The position numbers were made by a program, and so were the translations under genes. This document shows, piece after piece, positions 19,853-27,692 of a DNA stretch of 41,581 bases. Each line of letters opens with the position of its first letter. The stretch's first letter is position 1. The notes beneath the pieces are model-generated. The model was given only the letters and a program-made list of their open reading frames with translations. It made no database searches and had not been told where the DNA came from. This DNA is from Clostridiaceae bacterium (GTDB lineage Bacteria; Bacillota; Clostridia; Acetivibrionales; DUMB01): assembly GCA_012840085.1 (NCBI GenBank), contig DUMB01000065.1, positions 1 through 41,581 on the forward strand. The letters run 5' to 3'.

Positions 19853-20350
19853 TCACTCCCAGCTGTATTTTGTGAGCTTGCCACTGCTGGCAAGCCCTTT
19901 GAAGTTCTGCTGCCTTAATGCTTCATATACTATTATGGCAACAGAGTTAGAAAGATTCAGAGATCTTATACATTCTTTCATTGGTATTCTTATACAACGT
20001 TCCTTGTTCTCTTTTAAAAGCTCCTCAGGTAATCCCGCCGTTTCCTTTCCGAATACGAGGAAACAGTTGTCACTGTACCTGACATCAGTATAAGCATTCA
20101 AGGCTTTTGTGGATGAGTAAAAAAATTCTGCTTCCGGGTACTGGTTTTTCAACTCATTAAAACTGTCGTAGTATTTGACATCTACCCAATTCCAGTAATC
20201 AAGCCCGGCACGCTTAAGATATTTATCTTCAACTGAAAAACCCAGAGGCCTTACCAGATGCAAAATACTGCCTGTAGCTGCACAGGTTCTTGCAATATTT
20301 CCGGTATTTTGCGGTATTTCAGGTTCAACAAGTACAATATTTAATGGCAA
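19853..20350 (-). CDS. trmL: tRNA (cytidine(34)-2'-O)-methyltransferase
   Basis: A 165-aa SPOUT methyltransferase that methylates the ribose of the wobble base 34 in certain tRNA-Leu species using S-adenosylmethionine. Conserved elements are LVEPEIPQNTGNIARTCAAT at the N-terminus, VFGKETAGLPEELL, and the knot motif RIPMKECIRSLNLSNSVAI. Length matches the family. The start is TTG at 20350, with GGGGGG 7 bases upstream; no ATG lies nearby in frame. It is the first gene of the trmL, pepT, pfkA, DUF2156 run. Confidence 0.93.
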   Translation of the reverse strand: MPLNIVLVEPEIPQNTGNIARTCAATGSILHLVRPLGFSVEDKYLKRAGLDYWNWVDVKYYDSFNELKNQYPEAEFFYSSTKALNAYTDVRYSDNCFLVFGKETAGLPEELLKENKERCIRIPMKECIRSLNLSNSVAIIVYEALRQQNFKGLASSGKLTKYSWE

Positions 20351-20418
20351 ATATTATCCCCCCAGTAAGACTTTTTCCATATGATATATTATCACATAAT
20401 TTAATACCTTATAAAATA

Positions 20419-20440
20419 AAAATGGCCTTAAAGCCATTTT
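20419..20440 (-). terminator. Terminator after the CheX-like gene
   Basis: Perfect arms AAAATGGC (20419-20426) and GCCATTTT (20433-20440) with a 6-base loop. On the minus strand the stem runs into TTATTTTAT. It lies 70 bases after the cheX-like stop codon and ahead of trmL. Confidence 0.7.
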
Positions 20441-20509
20441 ATATTATTCATTTTATATCAAATTAACTATAAATTTTTCATTATGACATATATATATATG
20501 TAAAATATC

Positions 20510-20974
20510 CTATTTCTCAACTGCTATATCAATCTCTAAAATACCTCCTTCATTCAGCATGAGGGGAATACATATTGTCTGTAGCTTGCTTGCCGAAACT
20601 TCCATGTTTTCGCCCATTAAAAGCGACGGAGGTGTTATTTCAATTCCTATACCTTTATTATATAGAATTGTAGCAGCATTTCCTAAAATCATGTTTGTAA
20701 GTTCTCCTATGGCACTTTTGGACATTTCGTCCAATTCAACAAGCTGTATGCCTCCCATCATGTTTGAAGCTATGCTGATACCCGTATTTTTACTCATAGC
20801 AAATATTGCCTGACCCCTGATCATTCCTGTCAGCCCTACAATTACAACGATACTGTCGCTTTTATAAGGAGAGTTTTTTAAATACACTTTGCCAAGCTTT
20901 GCATCAATACCTGTAATTTGTTTTAATACTGTTTTGCTTGCTTCAATAAATGGATTTATATATTCAACATTCAT
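20510..20974 (-). CDS. cheX: CheX-like phosphatase/chemotaxis protein
   Basis: A 154-aa protein of the CheC/CheX fold, starting MNVEYINPFIEA. The CheX/CheC phosphatase signature is visible as IGELTNMILGNA, with the conserved Glu and Asn that in CheX act on phosphorylated CheY. The preceding MMGGIQLVELDEMSKSA segment and length also fit CheX. The start at 20974 is supported by AAAGGTGG about 10 bases upstream; a longer frame to 21055 has no site. There is no other chemotaxis gene in the window, so the response-regulator partner is elsewhere and may not be CheY. Confidence 0.82.
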   Translation of the reverse strand: MNVEYINPFIEASKTVLKQITGIDAKLGKVYLKNSPYKSDSIVVIVGLTGMIRGQAIFAMSKNTGISIASNMMGGIQLVELDEMSKSAIGELTNMILGNAATILYNKGIGIEITPPSLLMGENMEVSASKLQTICIPLMLNEGGILEIDIAVEK

Positions 20975-21149
20975 CCAACAATTCCCACCTTTTATGCTAT
21001 ATTGTCCAATGTGTTGTGAAACTATTTCTAAATAGTCATTGCTGAACATTAGCAAAATAATAACTGGATATGGTCATAAGGTCTCTATATCTATATATGT
21101 TTTTCTAATACTTGGCAAAGAATACCACATATCCTTTTAATATTCTTTA

Positions 21150-22334
21150 TTAAGAGGAAAAATCCTTCTTTTTGCAAAACTTTTTTCGACATTTTATCTG
21201 AAAATCTTTAATATATGTAAATATAGATTTTTTACTCGTAACTGCTTTAACTGGACATAATTCCTGGCAGCAAAAGCAACGAATGCATTTTGAGATATCG
21301 AAAACAGGTTTACGGTCAATCATTTCTATTATTTTGGCCGGGCAGTTCTTTGCGCATTCACCGCATCCGATACATTTGCCATGTATGAAAACAGGGCTTG
21401 GCCTCAAAGCTTTTGAAATCATATTAAATGCCCTGTTGTCAAAAAAGCGTATAGTTCTGAGTGCACCCAGATGTGGTATTTTAAAACCGTGTATTCTGAC
21501 ACTGTCAGGATCTACGCCTTCGATACTAATATCTTCAATGCTTGAAGGACATAACTTTCTTTCAACAGCTTCCCTGATGATAGGTACGTCAAAAGGACTG
21601 ACACCTATTACGTTCAATGCAGTGTAATCAAGTTCAAATGCATTTTCCCCGGCTAAAATAAGCCCTATTGGCTTTGGATCTCCTGCCGTTGGCCCATGGC
21701 CGTCCATTCCCACAACTGCGTCCATTATATTCAATGATGGTTTGGTGCTTAAAAATATGTCAATAAGGGCATTTGCAAAATCTTTATGCTCTTGCATTCT
21801 AAAGTGGTATTCTGCTTTCAGCACCCCGGGCACTGCGCCAAACATGTTCTTTACCGCCCCGGTATAAACCATCTGTCCATGGCTTTTGAGCTTTGGCACA
21901 TTTATAATGATATCGGCTTCAGCGAAAGGCCTGCTGACAATAACTTTTTTTAAATACTTACCCCCGGGAAATTGCAATTCCGCCTCTTCAAGGTCATAGT
22001 TCAATTGAGCTCCTGACTTCTCCGCAGCACTTTTCATTCCACAGACAGAATATATCCCTTTAAGTACCTTTTCAGTGATTATACCTCCGGGATTATCAGC
22101 AATAATCGCATTGCCTCCTGCCTCAGAAACAATTCTTGCAACGGCTTCAACAACGGAAGGATGTGTCGTAGCCGCTTCATCAGGCGATTTCTTCATTACC
22201 AGATTTGGTTTTATTAATACCTTCATACCTTGCTTTACATATTTATTTATTCCGCCAAGTCTGTCTATAGCTTTTTTTACAGCCATATAAACATTGTCAC
22301 TATTGTAATCCGGGCATTTTTCCAATACTACCAC
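21150..22334 (-). CDS. DUF362 protein with C-terminal 2[4Fe-4S] ferredoxin domain
   Basis: A 394-aa protein. Residues 1-300 match the DUF362 family (VLIKPNLVMKKSPDEAATTH, NVPKLKSHGQMVYTGAVKNM, DGHGPTAGDP). Residues 315-370 carry two ferredoxin-like cysteine motifs, CIGCGECAKNCPAK and CIRCFCCQELCPVK, expected to bind two [4Fe-4S] clusters. The C-terminus is strongly basic and Cys-containing (KCRKKFCKKKD). Function of the family is not established; an electron-transfer or maturation role is likely. The GTG at 22334 is chosen as start because AAAGGA lies 9 bases upstream; the frame reaches a TTG at 22355 without a site. It is isolated from its neighbours by terminator-like repeats. Confidence 0.85.
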   Translation of the reverse strand: MVVLEKCPDYNSDNVYMAVKKAIDRLGGINKYVKQGMKVLIKPNLVMKKSPDEAATTHPSVVEAVARIVSEAGGNAIIADNPGGIITEKVLKGIYSVCGMKSAAEKSGAQLNYDLEEAELQFPGGKYLKKVIVSRPFAEADIIINVPKLKSHGQMVYTGAVKNMFGAVPGVLKAEYHFRMQEHKDFANALIDIFLSTKPSLNIMDAVVGMDGHGPTAGDPKPIGLILAGENAFELDYTALNVIGVSPFDVPIIREAVERKLCPSSIEDISIEGVDPDSVRIHGFKIPHLGALRTIRFFDNRAFNMISKALRPSPVFIHGKCIGCGECAKNCPAKIIEMIDRKPVFDISKCIRCFCCQELCPVKAVTSKKSIFTYIKDFQIKCRKKFCKKKDFSS

Positions 22335-22453
22335 TTGCTGATATCCTTTCTTCAAAAATACTGTTGTTTACGAGATAATATTAAATTTATTTTATTAAAA
22401 TTTAAGTAAAAGGTAAAGAAGCAAAAATAAGACAGCGAAGACAACAGAAGGCG

Positions 22454-22510
22454 ATAAGACAGGGGACGGTTCTGTGTCTGATACAGACACAGAACCGTCC
22501 CCTGTCTTAT
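22454..22510. repeat. Perfect palindrome with 27-bp arms
   Basis: The arms 22454-22480 and 22484-22510 are perfect reverse complements around the 3-base centre ATA. The arm contains GACAGGGGACGGTTCTGTGT. Sequences with the GGGGACGGTTCTGTGTC core recur in many Firmicute genomes as dispersed palindromes, possibly mobilised in trans by Y1-type transposases; that link is from memory. It lies between the spoVA operon and the DUF362 gene and would also end transcription mechanically. Confidence 0.9.
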
Positions 22511-22559
22511 TTCGTCCCCTGTCTTATTTCGTCCCCTGTCTTATTTCATCCCGTCTTAT
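22511..22559. repeat. Direct-repeat tail of the palindrome (17-bp unit)
   Basis: TTCGTCCCCTGTCTTAT occurs at 22511-22527 and 22528-22544, and in a shortened form, TTCATCCCGTCTTAT, at 22545-22559. The CCCCTGTCTTAT part repeats the outer end of the palindrome arm just before it (22499-22510). The tail ends 3 bases before the spoVAEa stop codon. Confidence 0.85.
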
Positions 22560-22562
22560 TGT

Positions 22563-23126
22563 CTAATGCAAATATCCTGTTCTTTTCAATATTTCCTCTA
22601 AAGCTTTGGTAGTTATTGGTGCGCCCTTCATTATTTCATCTTTAAAATCCATTTTACCCGGGTCGCCCATACCTACAATAACCGGTACTTTCATACCCCT
22701 TAACACACTTAATGTATCACCACATATTTTATCTTTTTTGAGTTTATTTCCGTATTTATCTACAGCTCCATCTACCACTGTACCATCTTTTGTTATCGAA
22801 CAGGTTACTTTCAAGCCATTGCAATCCTTCCCATTGGATGACACAGCCACAACTCCCAGTACTTCTATATTTTCATCCTCAGCTATTATCTTCATTGCCA
22901 TTTCCCCAGGTCCAACACCTTTTTTTCCTCTGTCATCCACCATAACCACAACAGGATCATGATCAGCTTGTTTTATCAATTCCACAATCTCTTGCCCGGT
23001 AAGTAAAGTGGGGTTTCCTGCAGAGGCAGATATGCACCTGCCACCAATATTGCGGGCAGCCACTTGCACTGCTTCCAATGCAACACTATCCCCGTCAGTT
23101 ACCAGAATTACTTTACGTTTTTCCAT
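22563..23126 (-). CDS. spoVAEa: Stage V sporulation protein AE, SpoVAEa type
   Basis: A 187-aa soluble protein of the SpoVAEa family, encoded in spoVA operons whose products move dipicolinic acid into the forespore and out at germination. The N-terminus KRKVILVTDGDSVALEAVQ resembles a nucleotide-type Rossmann beginning, followed by VVVMVDDRGKKGVGPGE and VPVIVGMGDPGKMDFKD. The order spoVAC, spoVAD, spoVAEb, spoVAEa matches Bacillus. The biochemical role of this subunit is not known. It starts 16 bp after spoVAEb and is the last gene of the operon. Confidence 0.9.
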   Translation of the reverse strand: MEKRKVILVTDGDSVALEAVQVAARNIGGRCISASAGNPTLLTGQEIVELIKQADHDPVVVMVDDRGKKGVGPGEMAMKIIAEDENIEVLGVVAVSSNGKDCNGLKVTCSITKDGTVVDGAVDKYGNKLKKDKICGDTLSVLRGMKVPVIVGMGDPGKMDFKDEIMKGAPITTKALEEILKRTGYLH

Positions 23127-23141
23127 ATTACACCTGCCATA

Positions 23142-23516
23142 TCATCTTTTAGCTTTTGGAGTAAATGCCACCGAAGCAAGGTAACCAAAAAACACTGCAG
23201 CAGTAATACCTGCCGCCGCAGCCTTTACTCCGCCTGTAAAGGCACCCAGAAGACCGTGCTGATTTATCTCTTTCATAGTACCTTTTACAAGGTTATAGCC
23301 AAAACCGGTCAACGGAACAGTTGCTCCGGCTCCACCAATCTGCACAATTTTTTCATATATACCTAAGCCGCCCAGTACAGCTCCTGTGGTTACAAAAAGT
23401 ACAAGTATCCTTGCCGATGTCAGCTTGGTCTTATCAATTAGAATTTGTCCGATAGCACAAATTATTCCGCCTACTATAAATGCTCCTAAATATGTCATAA
23501 ACGTATTCTGCATCAT
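23142..23516 (-). CDS. spoVAE: Stage V sporulation protein AE, SpoVAEb type (membrane)
   Basis: A 124-aa integral membrane protein with about four hydrophobic helices. It contains the hallmark VGGIICAIGQILIDKTKLTSA near residue 15 and the glycine-rich GGAGATVPLTGFGYNLVKG. It is clearly paralogous to SpoVAC upstream, which has GGLICVVGQI and GAGSIVPITGFANSIVSP in matching positions. SpoVAC and SpoVAE are thought to form the membrane channel for calcium-dipicolinate. Spacing to spoVAD (60 bp) and orientation support one operon. GGGGTG lies just before the two adjacent ATG codons. Confidence 0.92.
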   Translation of the reverse strand: MMQNTFMTYLGAFIVGGIICAIGQILIDKTKLTSARILVLFVTTGAVLGGLGIYEKIVQIGGAGATVPLTGFGYNLVKGTMKEINQHGLLGAFTGGVKAAAAGITAAVFFGYLASVAFTPKAKR

Positions 23517-23576
23517 AACACCCCAATCTATATAAGTACTAAGACAAACATCTTATTTAAGTAAATCAAAAAATTA

Positions 23577-24599
23577 TCAGCTGCTTAAATCTCTCTCTAC
23601 ACTGACAGCATGTGCAATAGCCGGTATGCTTTCACCCTGCTGTGTGCTTGTAGTACTCATAAGTGCTCCGGTAGGAACAAACAGCACCCTGTTAAGATTA
23701 CCTTTCATCATCTCCTGGTATATGAATCCGGCAAACACAGTTGCAGAGCAAGCGCAACCGCTACCTCCCGAATGAACGTCCTGACGTTTGCAGTCAAATA
23801 TCATAACTCCGCAGTCGTTGTATCTATCACTGATATCAAATCCGTGTCTTTTCAGCAAATCTGCACATATTGTCTTTCCAACAAGTCCAAGGTCGCCCGT
23901 AACAATTAAATCATAGTAGTCAATGGGCAAACCTGTGTCTTTAAAGTGAGTTGCAATTGTATCAACAGCCGCAGGAGCCATTGCCGCTCCCATGTTGTTC
24001 GCATCTTTTATTCCCATATCCACAATTTTGCCAGTTGTAAGGTATGTGATGTAAGGGCCGCTTCCCTGGTTTGTCAATAATACCGCTCCCGAACCTGTTA
24101 CCGTCCATTGCGATGTAGGCGGCCTCTGTGTACCCAGCTCGAGCGGGAATCTGAACTGCTTTTCTGCAGAACAAAAATGACTGGATGTTAAGGCCACAAC
24201 ATTGTCGGCATATCCACCATCTATAAGCATGGTTCCCAGCTGCATCGACTCAGCTATTGTCGAGCAAGCGCCAAACACACCGAAAAATGGTATCTCAGAA
24301 TCTCTAAGGCCAAAATTGGCAGCTATACATTGATTAAGCAAATCACCGGCGATGACATAATCAATTTCTCCCGTCGTCTTATCAGCCTTGCTTAACAGCC
24401 TGGAAAAAGTCTCCTTTACTATCTTGCTTTCAGCCTTCTCCCAGCTCTTTTCGCCCCACATCTCATCTTCAATTATCATATCAAAATACAGTCTTAGCGG
24501 GCCATCGCCTTCTTTTGGTCCGGCAATGGCTGCAGTAGCCGCAATACTTACGGGACTTTCTATTTTAACAGTTTGTTTACCGATTCTCTTACTGGCCAA
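23577..24599 (-). CDS. spoVAD: Stage V sporulation protein AD
   Basis: A 340-aa soluble SpoVAD, a thiolase-fold protein that binds dipicolinic acid and works with SpoVAC and SpoVAE. Family features are KRIGKQTVKIESP at the start, AGPKEGDGPL, the FGVFGACSTIAESMQLG segment at the ancestral thiolase Cys, SSHFCSAEKQFRFPLELG, and DVHSGGSGCACSATVFAG near the C-terminus. The TTG at 24599 is preferred as start because AGAGG lies 8 bases upstream and the resulting ASKRIGKQTVK matches the usual family beginning. An ATG two codons earlier lies too close to the site. It follows spoVAC directly. Confidence 0.93.
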   Translation of the reverse strand: MASKRIGKQTVKIESPVSIAATAAIAGPKEGDGPLRLYFDMIIEDEMWGEKSWEKAESKIVKETFSRLLSKADKTTGEIDYVIAGDLLNQCIAANFGLRDSEIPFFGVFGACSTIAESMQLGTMLIDGGYADNVVALTSSHFCSAEKQFRFPLELGTQRPPTSQWTVTGSGAVLLTNQGSGPYITYLTTGKIVDMGIKDANNMGAAMAPAAVDTIATHFKDTGLPIDYYDLIVTGDLGLVGKTICADLLKRHGFDISDRYNDCGVMIFDCKRQDVHSGGSGCACSATVFAGFIYQEMMKGNLNRVLFVPTGALMSTTSTQQGESIPAIAHAVSVERDLSS

Positions 24600-24610
24600 A
24601 GTCATCACCT

Positions 24611-25057
24611 CTAAAAGTTTAGCAGATAATATATTATTCCTATAACAACCGAAGCTGATATACCGTAAACAAGCACAGGACCGGCAATTACAAACATTTT
24701 CGCTCCTACACCCATTATAAAGCCTTCACTTTTAAATTCCATGGCAGGCGAAACTATTGAGTTTGCAAATCCGGTTATTGGAACAATTGATCCAGCTCCT
24801 GCAAACCTGCCCAGTTCATCATAAACATTCAACCCTGTGAAGATTATCCCAATCAAAATCATAATAAGAGCTGTCAGGTTTGAGGTATCATCCATGTCAT
24901 AACCTTTGGATTTCAGAAAATTGGTTATAATCTGTCCAACAACACAAATTAGTCCGCCAACCACAAACGCTCTGGCTGTATTCCGCACAATATTTGATTT
25001 TGGTGCTATTTTTTCAGCATATTTTTCATATTCTTTTTTAGTCATGATATTGTACAT
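24611..25057 (-). CDS. spoVAC: Stage V sporulation protein AC
   Basis: A 148-aa membrane protein of the SpoVAC family, with about four transmembrane helices and the signatures VVGGLICVVGQIITNFLKSK and GAGSIVPITGFANSIVSP. SpoVAC forms a mechanosensitive channel in the spore inner membrane used in dipicolinate movement. The cytoplasmic N-terminus reads TKKEYEKYAEKIAPKSN, as in other members. AGAGGAG is 8 bases before the first ATG. It is the first recognised gene of the operon, though a 50-aa membrane peptide gene lies 52 bp upstream in the same direction. Confidence 0.94.
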   Translation of the reverse strand: MYNIMTKKEYEKYAEKIAPKSNIVRNTARAFVVGGLICVVGQIITNFLKSKGYDMDDTSNLTALIMILIGIIFTGLNVYDELGRFAGAGSIVPITGFANSIVSPAMEFKSEGFIMGVGAKMFVIAGPVLVYGISASVVIGIIYYLLNF

Positions 25058-25109
25058 AAATATATCTCCTCTACTTTTTTATAGTAGATTTCTGATTAAA
25101 AACGGAATT

Positions 25110-25262
25110 TTACAACAGATTTCCAAGCAAAGTTATAAATGTACCCCTTGATGGGATTTTATCTATTTCCTGATTAGTTACAATAAACCATATTATCAGA
25201 GCAAGTGCAATCAGACTGAGTATTAACACTACCAGCCTGTATCTGTGAAGGATACCAATCAT
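25110..25262 (-). CDS. Small single-pass membrane protein at the head of the spoVA operon
   Basis: A 50-aa frame beginning MIGILHRYRLVVLILSLIAL and ending TLLGNLL. Residues 9-29 form one clear transmembrane helix (LVVLILSLIALALIIWFIV) after a basic N-terminus (HRYR), which predicts an N-in orientation, followed by a short polar tail. AGAGGTGG lies 6 bases before the ATG, as good as any site in the window. It lies 52 bp upstream of spoVAC in the same direction and about 315 bp after sigF, so it is likely co-transcribed with spoVA. I do not recognise a family. Too short for typical ORF cut-offs. The conserved reading frame and site are seen; expression is inference. Confidence 0.65.
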   Translation of the reverse strand: MIGILHRYRLVVLILSLIALALIIWFIVTNQEIDKIPSRGTFITLLGNLL

Positions 25263-25576
25263 GTCATCCACCTCTGTAAAAAGCCATGTTAATTTTTTAT
25301 CTTTTCATAAAGATATTATTAGATAAACATAAAAACAATATTCTAAGAATTTTTAACAGCAGAAAGCAATTACTCTCTCTTATGAAATGATTTTAAATGA
25401 TTTGATTTCTTTAAAAGATTTTCATAATAATAACAAGAAATAAAAAAAGCTTTATATGAAATAATAGTTATAACTTCTATAAAATAATTTCAATGATAAT
25501 CCAACTTTAATATATAATTTTGCTTTTATTATATAACTTTTTTGTTAAACTTTGCTTTTGATGCTATACTAATTTT
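25263..25576. other. AT-rich spacer between sigF and the spoVA operon
   Basis: 314 bp, strongly AT-rich, without a gene. It must hold the spoVA promoter, which in Bacillus is sigma-G dependent, but I could not find a convincing match. No stable terminator hairpin was found after sigF. Confidence 0.4.
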
Positions 25577-26371
25577 TTATGATATTGTATCTACGTGTTT
25601 TATTCTTTCCCTTATATCGGACAAAATCTTTTTCTCAATTCTTGATACCTGCACCTGCGAGATCCCAAGGAGTTTGGCAATCTGAACCTGAGTTTTTTCC
25701 TTGAAATATCTCAAAATAATAATTTGTCTCTCTCGAGGCTTTAAGGTATCAATGACCTGCTGTAAATCTATTCTGTCAATTAAATCCGATTCACTCATTC
25801 CACTGCTTCCATCGACTTTGTCTATCAGCATAACCTGCGAGCTGTCGCCTTCTCCAAGAGTATTATAAAGTGATTCGGGGGAGTAGCCGGCCTCCATGGC
25901 CACAACAATATCTTCAGGCGTGACATTGAGCCGTTCCGCCATTTCATTAATAGATGGCTCCCTTCCAAGCTCCTTGCTCATAACTTCCTTAGTAATTCTG
26001 ACCTTCACGGAGAGTTCCTTAAGTGAACGGCTAACCTTTATAATTCCGTCATCCCTGATAAACCTCTTTATCTCTCCGATTATCATGGGAACGGCATATG
26101 TTGAAAATTTGACTTCAAAAGATGGATCAAATTTATTGATTGCTTTAATAAGTCCAATAGAGCCTATCTGGAAGAGGTCATCAACTTCATATCCCCGGTT
26201 TTGAAATCTTCTCACAATGCTCCACACAAGACCAAGGTTATTCTCTACCAGTATTGACTGCGCCTGTTTATCGCCATTCTTGGCTTTTTTTATCAATTCA
26301 ATTGTATTCTTATCGTTTTCATTAATATCCTTCATTTCTTCCTCGTCATCCTTCATGTCTTCCTTGTCCAT
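25577..26371 (-). CDS. sigF: RNA polymerase sigma-F factor, forespore-specific
   Basis: A 264-aa sigma-70 family factor that directs early forespore transcription. Region 2 reads GLVWSIVRRFQNRGYEVDDLFQIGSIGLIKAI, given here as a description of residues 47-80: the core-binding DDLFQ motif and the -10 recognition helix are intact. Region 3 spans roughly residues 115-160, and region 4 has the helix-turn-helix TQVQIAKLLGISQVQVSR. The extended acidic N-terminus (about 20 residues rich in Asp and Glu) contains a repeated MKD motif. The assigned ATG has only a weak site, so one of the internal Met codons (M6 or M13) might be the true start. It is the third gene of the spoIIA operon. Confidence 0.95.
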   Translation of the reverse strand: MDKEDMKDDEEEMKDINENDKNTIELIKKAKNGDKQAQSILVENNLGLVWSIVRRFQNRGYEVDDLFQIGSIGLIKAINKFDPSFEVKFSTYAVPMIIGEIKRFIRDDGIIKVSRSLKELSVKVRITKEVMSKELGREPSINEMAERLNVTPEDIVVAMEAGYSPESLYNTLGEGDSSQVMLIDKVDGSSGMSESDLIDRIDLQQVIDTLKPRERQIIILRYFKEKTQVQIAKLLGISQVQVSRIEKKILSDIRERIKHVDTIS

Positions 26372-26432
26372 TGTAATTCAACTTACTTATTATAGTATTT
26401 ATTACACCATTTTACATATTGCGACAAAAAAA

Positions 26433-26873
26433 TTATTTTAATTCTGAAAGAGACTTGAATGTCTTAAACATTACTACTTTAGTTCCTTTTCCGGGCTCAG
26501 AGTATACATCTACTTTGTCCATAAAGCTCTCCATTACTGTAAAACCCATACCCGACCTTTCCAATTCAGGTTTTGACGTATAGAGAGGTTGCCTTGCAAG
26601 CTCAATATCCTCTATGCCCTTACCGTCATCTTCTATCTCAATTTCTACTGAATCCGTGTAAAGTTTGCATTGCATCCTGACATAACCGCTACTGTTTTCA
26701 TATCCATGAATTATTGCGTTGGTTACCGCTTCAGATACGGCAGTTTTAACATCTGTAAGTTCTTCAACTGTAGGGTCAAGCTGGGAAACAAATGCCGCTG
26801 CGACAATCCTCGCAAATGATTCATTACTTGATTTGCTTATAAATTCAACTTTGACCTCATTAATCGGTTGCAT
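26433..26873 (-). CDS. spoIIAB: Anti-sigma-F factor and SpoIIAA kinase
   Basis: A 146-aa GHKL-family protein that binds and inhibits sigma-F and phosphorylates SpoIIAA. The N box is [15 protein letters not shown], the G1 box [11 protein letters not shown], and the G2 box [13 protein letters not shown]; all are intact. Length is normal for SpoIIAB. The ATG at 26873 has GGGAG about 10 bases upstream; an adjacent in-frame TTG (26876) has slightly better spacing. It lies 43 bp after spoIIAA and 61 bp before sigF. Confidence 0.95.
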   Translation of the reverse strand: MQPINEVKVEFISKSSNESFARIVAAAFVSQLDPTVEELTDVKTAVSEAVTNAIIHGYENSSGYVRMQCKLYTDSVEIEIEDDGKGIEDIELARQPLYTSKPELERSGMGFTVMESFMDKVDVYSEPGKGTKVVMFKTFKSLSELK

Positions 26874-26916
26874 CAATATATTCTCTCCCTTTCTTTGCTT
26901 TTCGACCTCTTAATAA

Positions 26917-27258
26917 TTATTCCTGCACCGCTGAGACAGCCTCATCCAAACTCTTATATACAGGAATAATCTTTAGTATTCCTGACATATTCAGGATACG
27001 CATTATCTGATCATTTATATTTACAACGGCAGCTTTCCCGTTCAGTTTCCGGATATTCTTATACCTGCCTATGATTACACCAATTCCTGAACTATCCATA
27101 AAACTCAGTTCAGAAAAGTCAAATACTATATTCCTGGTAGTAGACTTAAGAATCTCGCTGTCTATCTTCTGTCTTACATATTCAGCGGTATGATGGTCTA
27201 GTTCTCCGTTAATTCTAATGATAAGTGTAGTGCCTCGATTTGAAAACTTTATGTGCAA
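26917..27258 (-). CDS. spoIIAA: Anti-anti-sigma factor
   Basis: A 113-aa STAS-domain protein that, when unphosphorylated, binds SpoIIAB and frees sigma-F. It reads IRINGELDHHTAEYVRQKI early on, and the phosphorylated Ser lies in FMDSSGIGVIIGRY. The start is a TTG at 27258, 6 bases after AGGAGG. The longer frame to 27273 begins upstream of the ribosome binding site itself and cannot be the start. A sigma-H-like promoter lies about 45 bases upstream of the start. Confidence 0.95.
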   Translation of the reverse strand: MHIKFSNRGTTLIIRINGELDHHTAEYVRQKIDSEILKSTTRNIVFDFSELSFMDSSGIGVIIGRYKNIRKLNGKAAVVNINDQIMRILNMSGILKIIPVYKSLDEAVSAVQE

Positions 27259-27304
27259 AATAACCCTCCTCAAAATTTTAAATGTTCATTTATTAACCTA
27301 TATG

Positions 27305-27333
27305 GTATTCTGCACATAAACCAAATTCCCTTC
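27305..27333 (-). promoter_or_regulatory. Sigma-H-like promoter of the spoIIA operon
   Basis: On the minus strand GAAGGGAAT (27325-27333) matches the sigma-H -35 consensus RNAGGAWWW at eight of nine positions. GCAGAATAC (27305-27313) matches the -10 consensus RNNGAATWW with one mismatch. The spacing is 11 bases, as expected. In Bacillus the spoIIA operon is transcribed by sigma-H, which supports the call. Confidence 0.65.
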
Positions 27334-27428
27334 ATAGAAAAATGACTTCTTTTGTTGAAAAAAAATTTTTTATCTACAAAAAAATAAATAACTCAATGAA
27401 ATTCTTTATTCTTCTTCTTTGTTCTTCA

Positions 27429-27692
27429 TCATTCTTCAAAACCTGATTCAATTAGTTCTATTAGACGCTTGATAGCTAATTGTTCGTCTTCTCCATCTGC
27501 TTCCACAGAAATTTCAGATCCCATAGGAACCGTCAAGGACATCAATCCCATAATGCTTTTGGCATCCACCAATTTATCGTCCTTGGCAATCCATATCTTT
27601 GAAGTGAATTTGCCGGCAGTCTGAACAAGCAATGCTGCTGCTTTAGCATTAAGCCCCGTTGGATTGGTCATTTTTATCGTCTTTTTTATCAT
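27429..27692 (-). CDS. Crh-like HPr paralogue lacking the phosphotransferase histidine
   Basis: An 87-aa HPr-fold protein. The active-site motif of HPr (GLHARPAA) is replaced by GLNAKAAA, so residue 15 is Asn instead of His and Arg17/Pro18 are also changed. It cannot carry phosphate for sugar transport. The regulatory site is intact: Ser46 lies in [11 protein letters not shown] at the canonical position. This is the pattern of Crh, which in Bacillus has Gln15 and serves as corepressor of CcpA after HprK phosphorylates Ser46. The gene overlaps the whiA stop by 4 bp (ATGA), as crh follows yvcL/whiA in Bacillus, and hprK lies about 8 kb upstream in the same cluster. Confidence 0.9.
   Translation of the reverse strand: MIKKTIKMTNPTGLNAKAAALLVQTAGKFTSKIWIAKDDKLVDAKSIMGLMSLTVPMGSEISVEADGEDEQLAIKRLIELIESGFEE

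Noticed and set aside
22499..22559. Possible CRISPR array (CCCCTGTCTTAT repeated three to four times)
   Set aside because: Units are 17 bp and directly adjacent with no unique spacers; no cas genes nearby. It is a tandem tail of the neighbouring palindrome.
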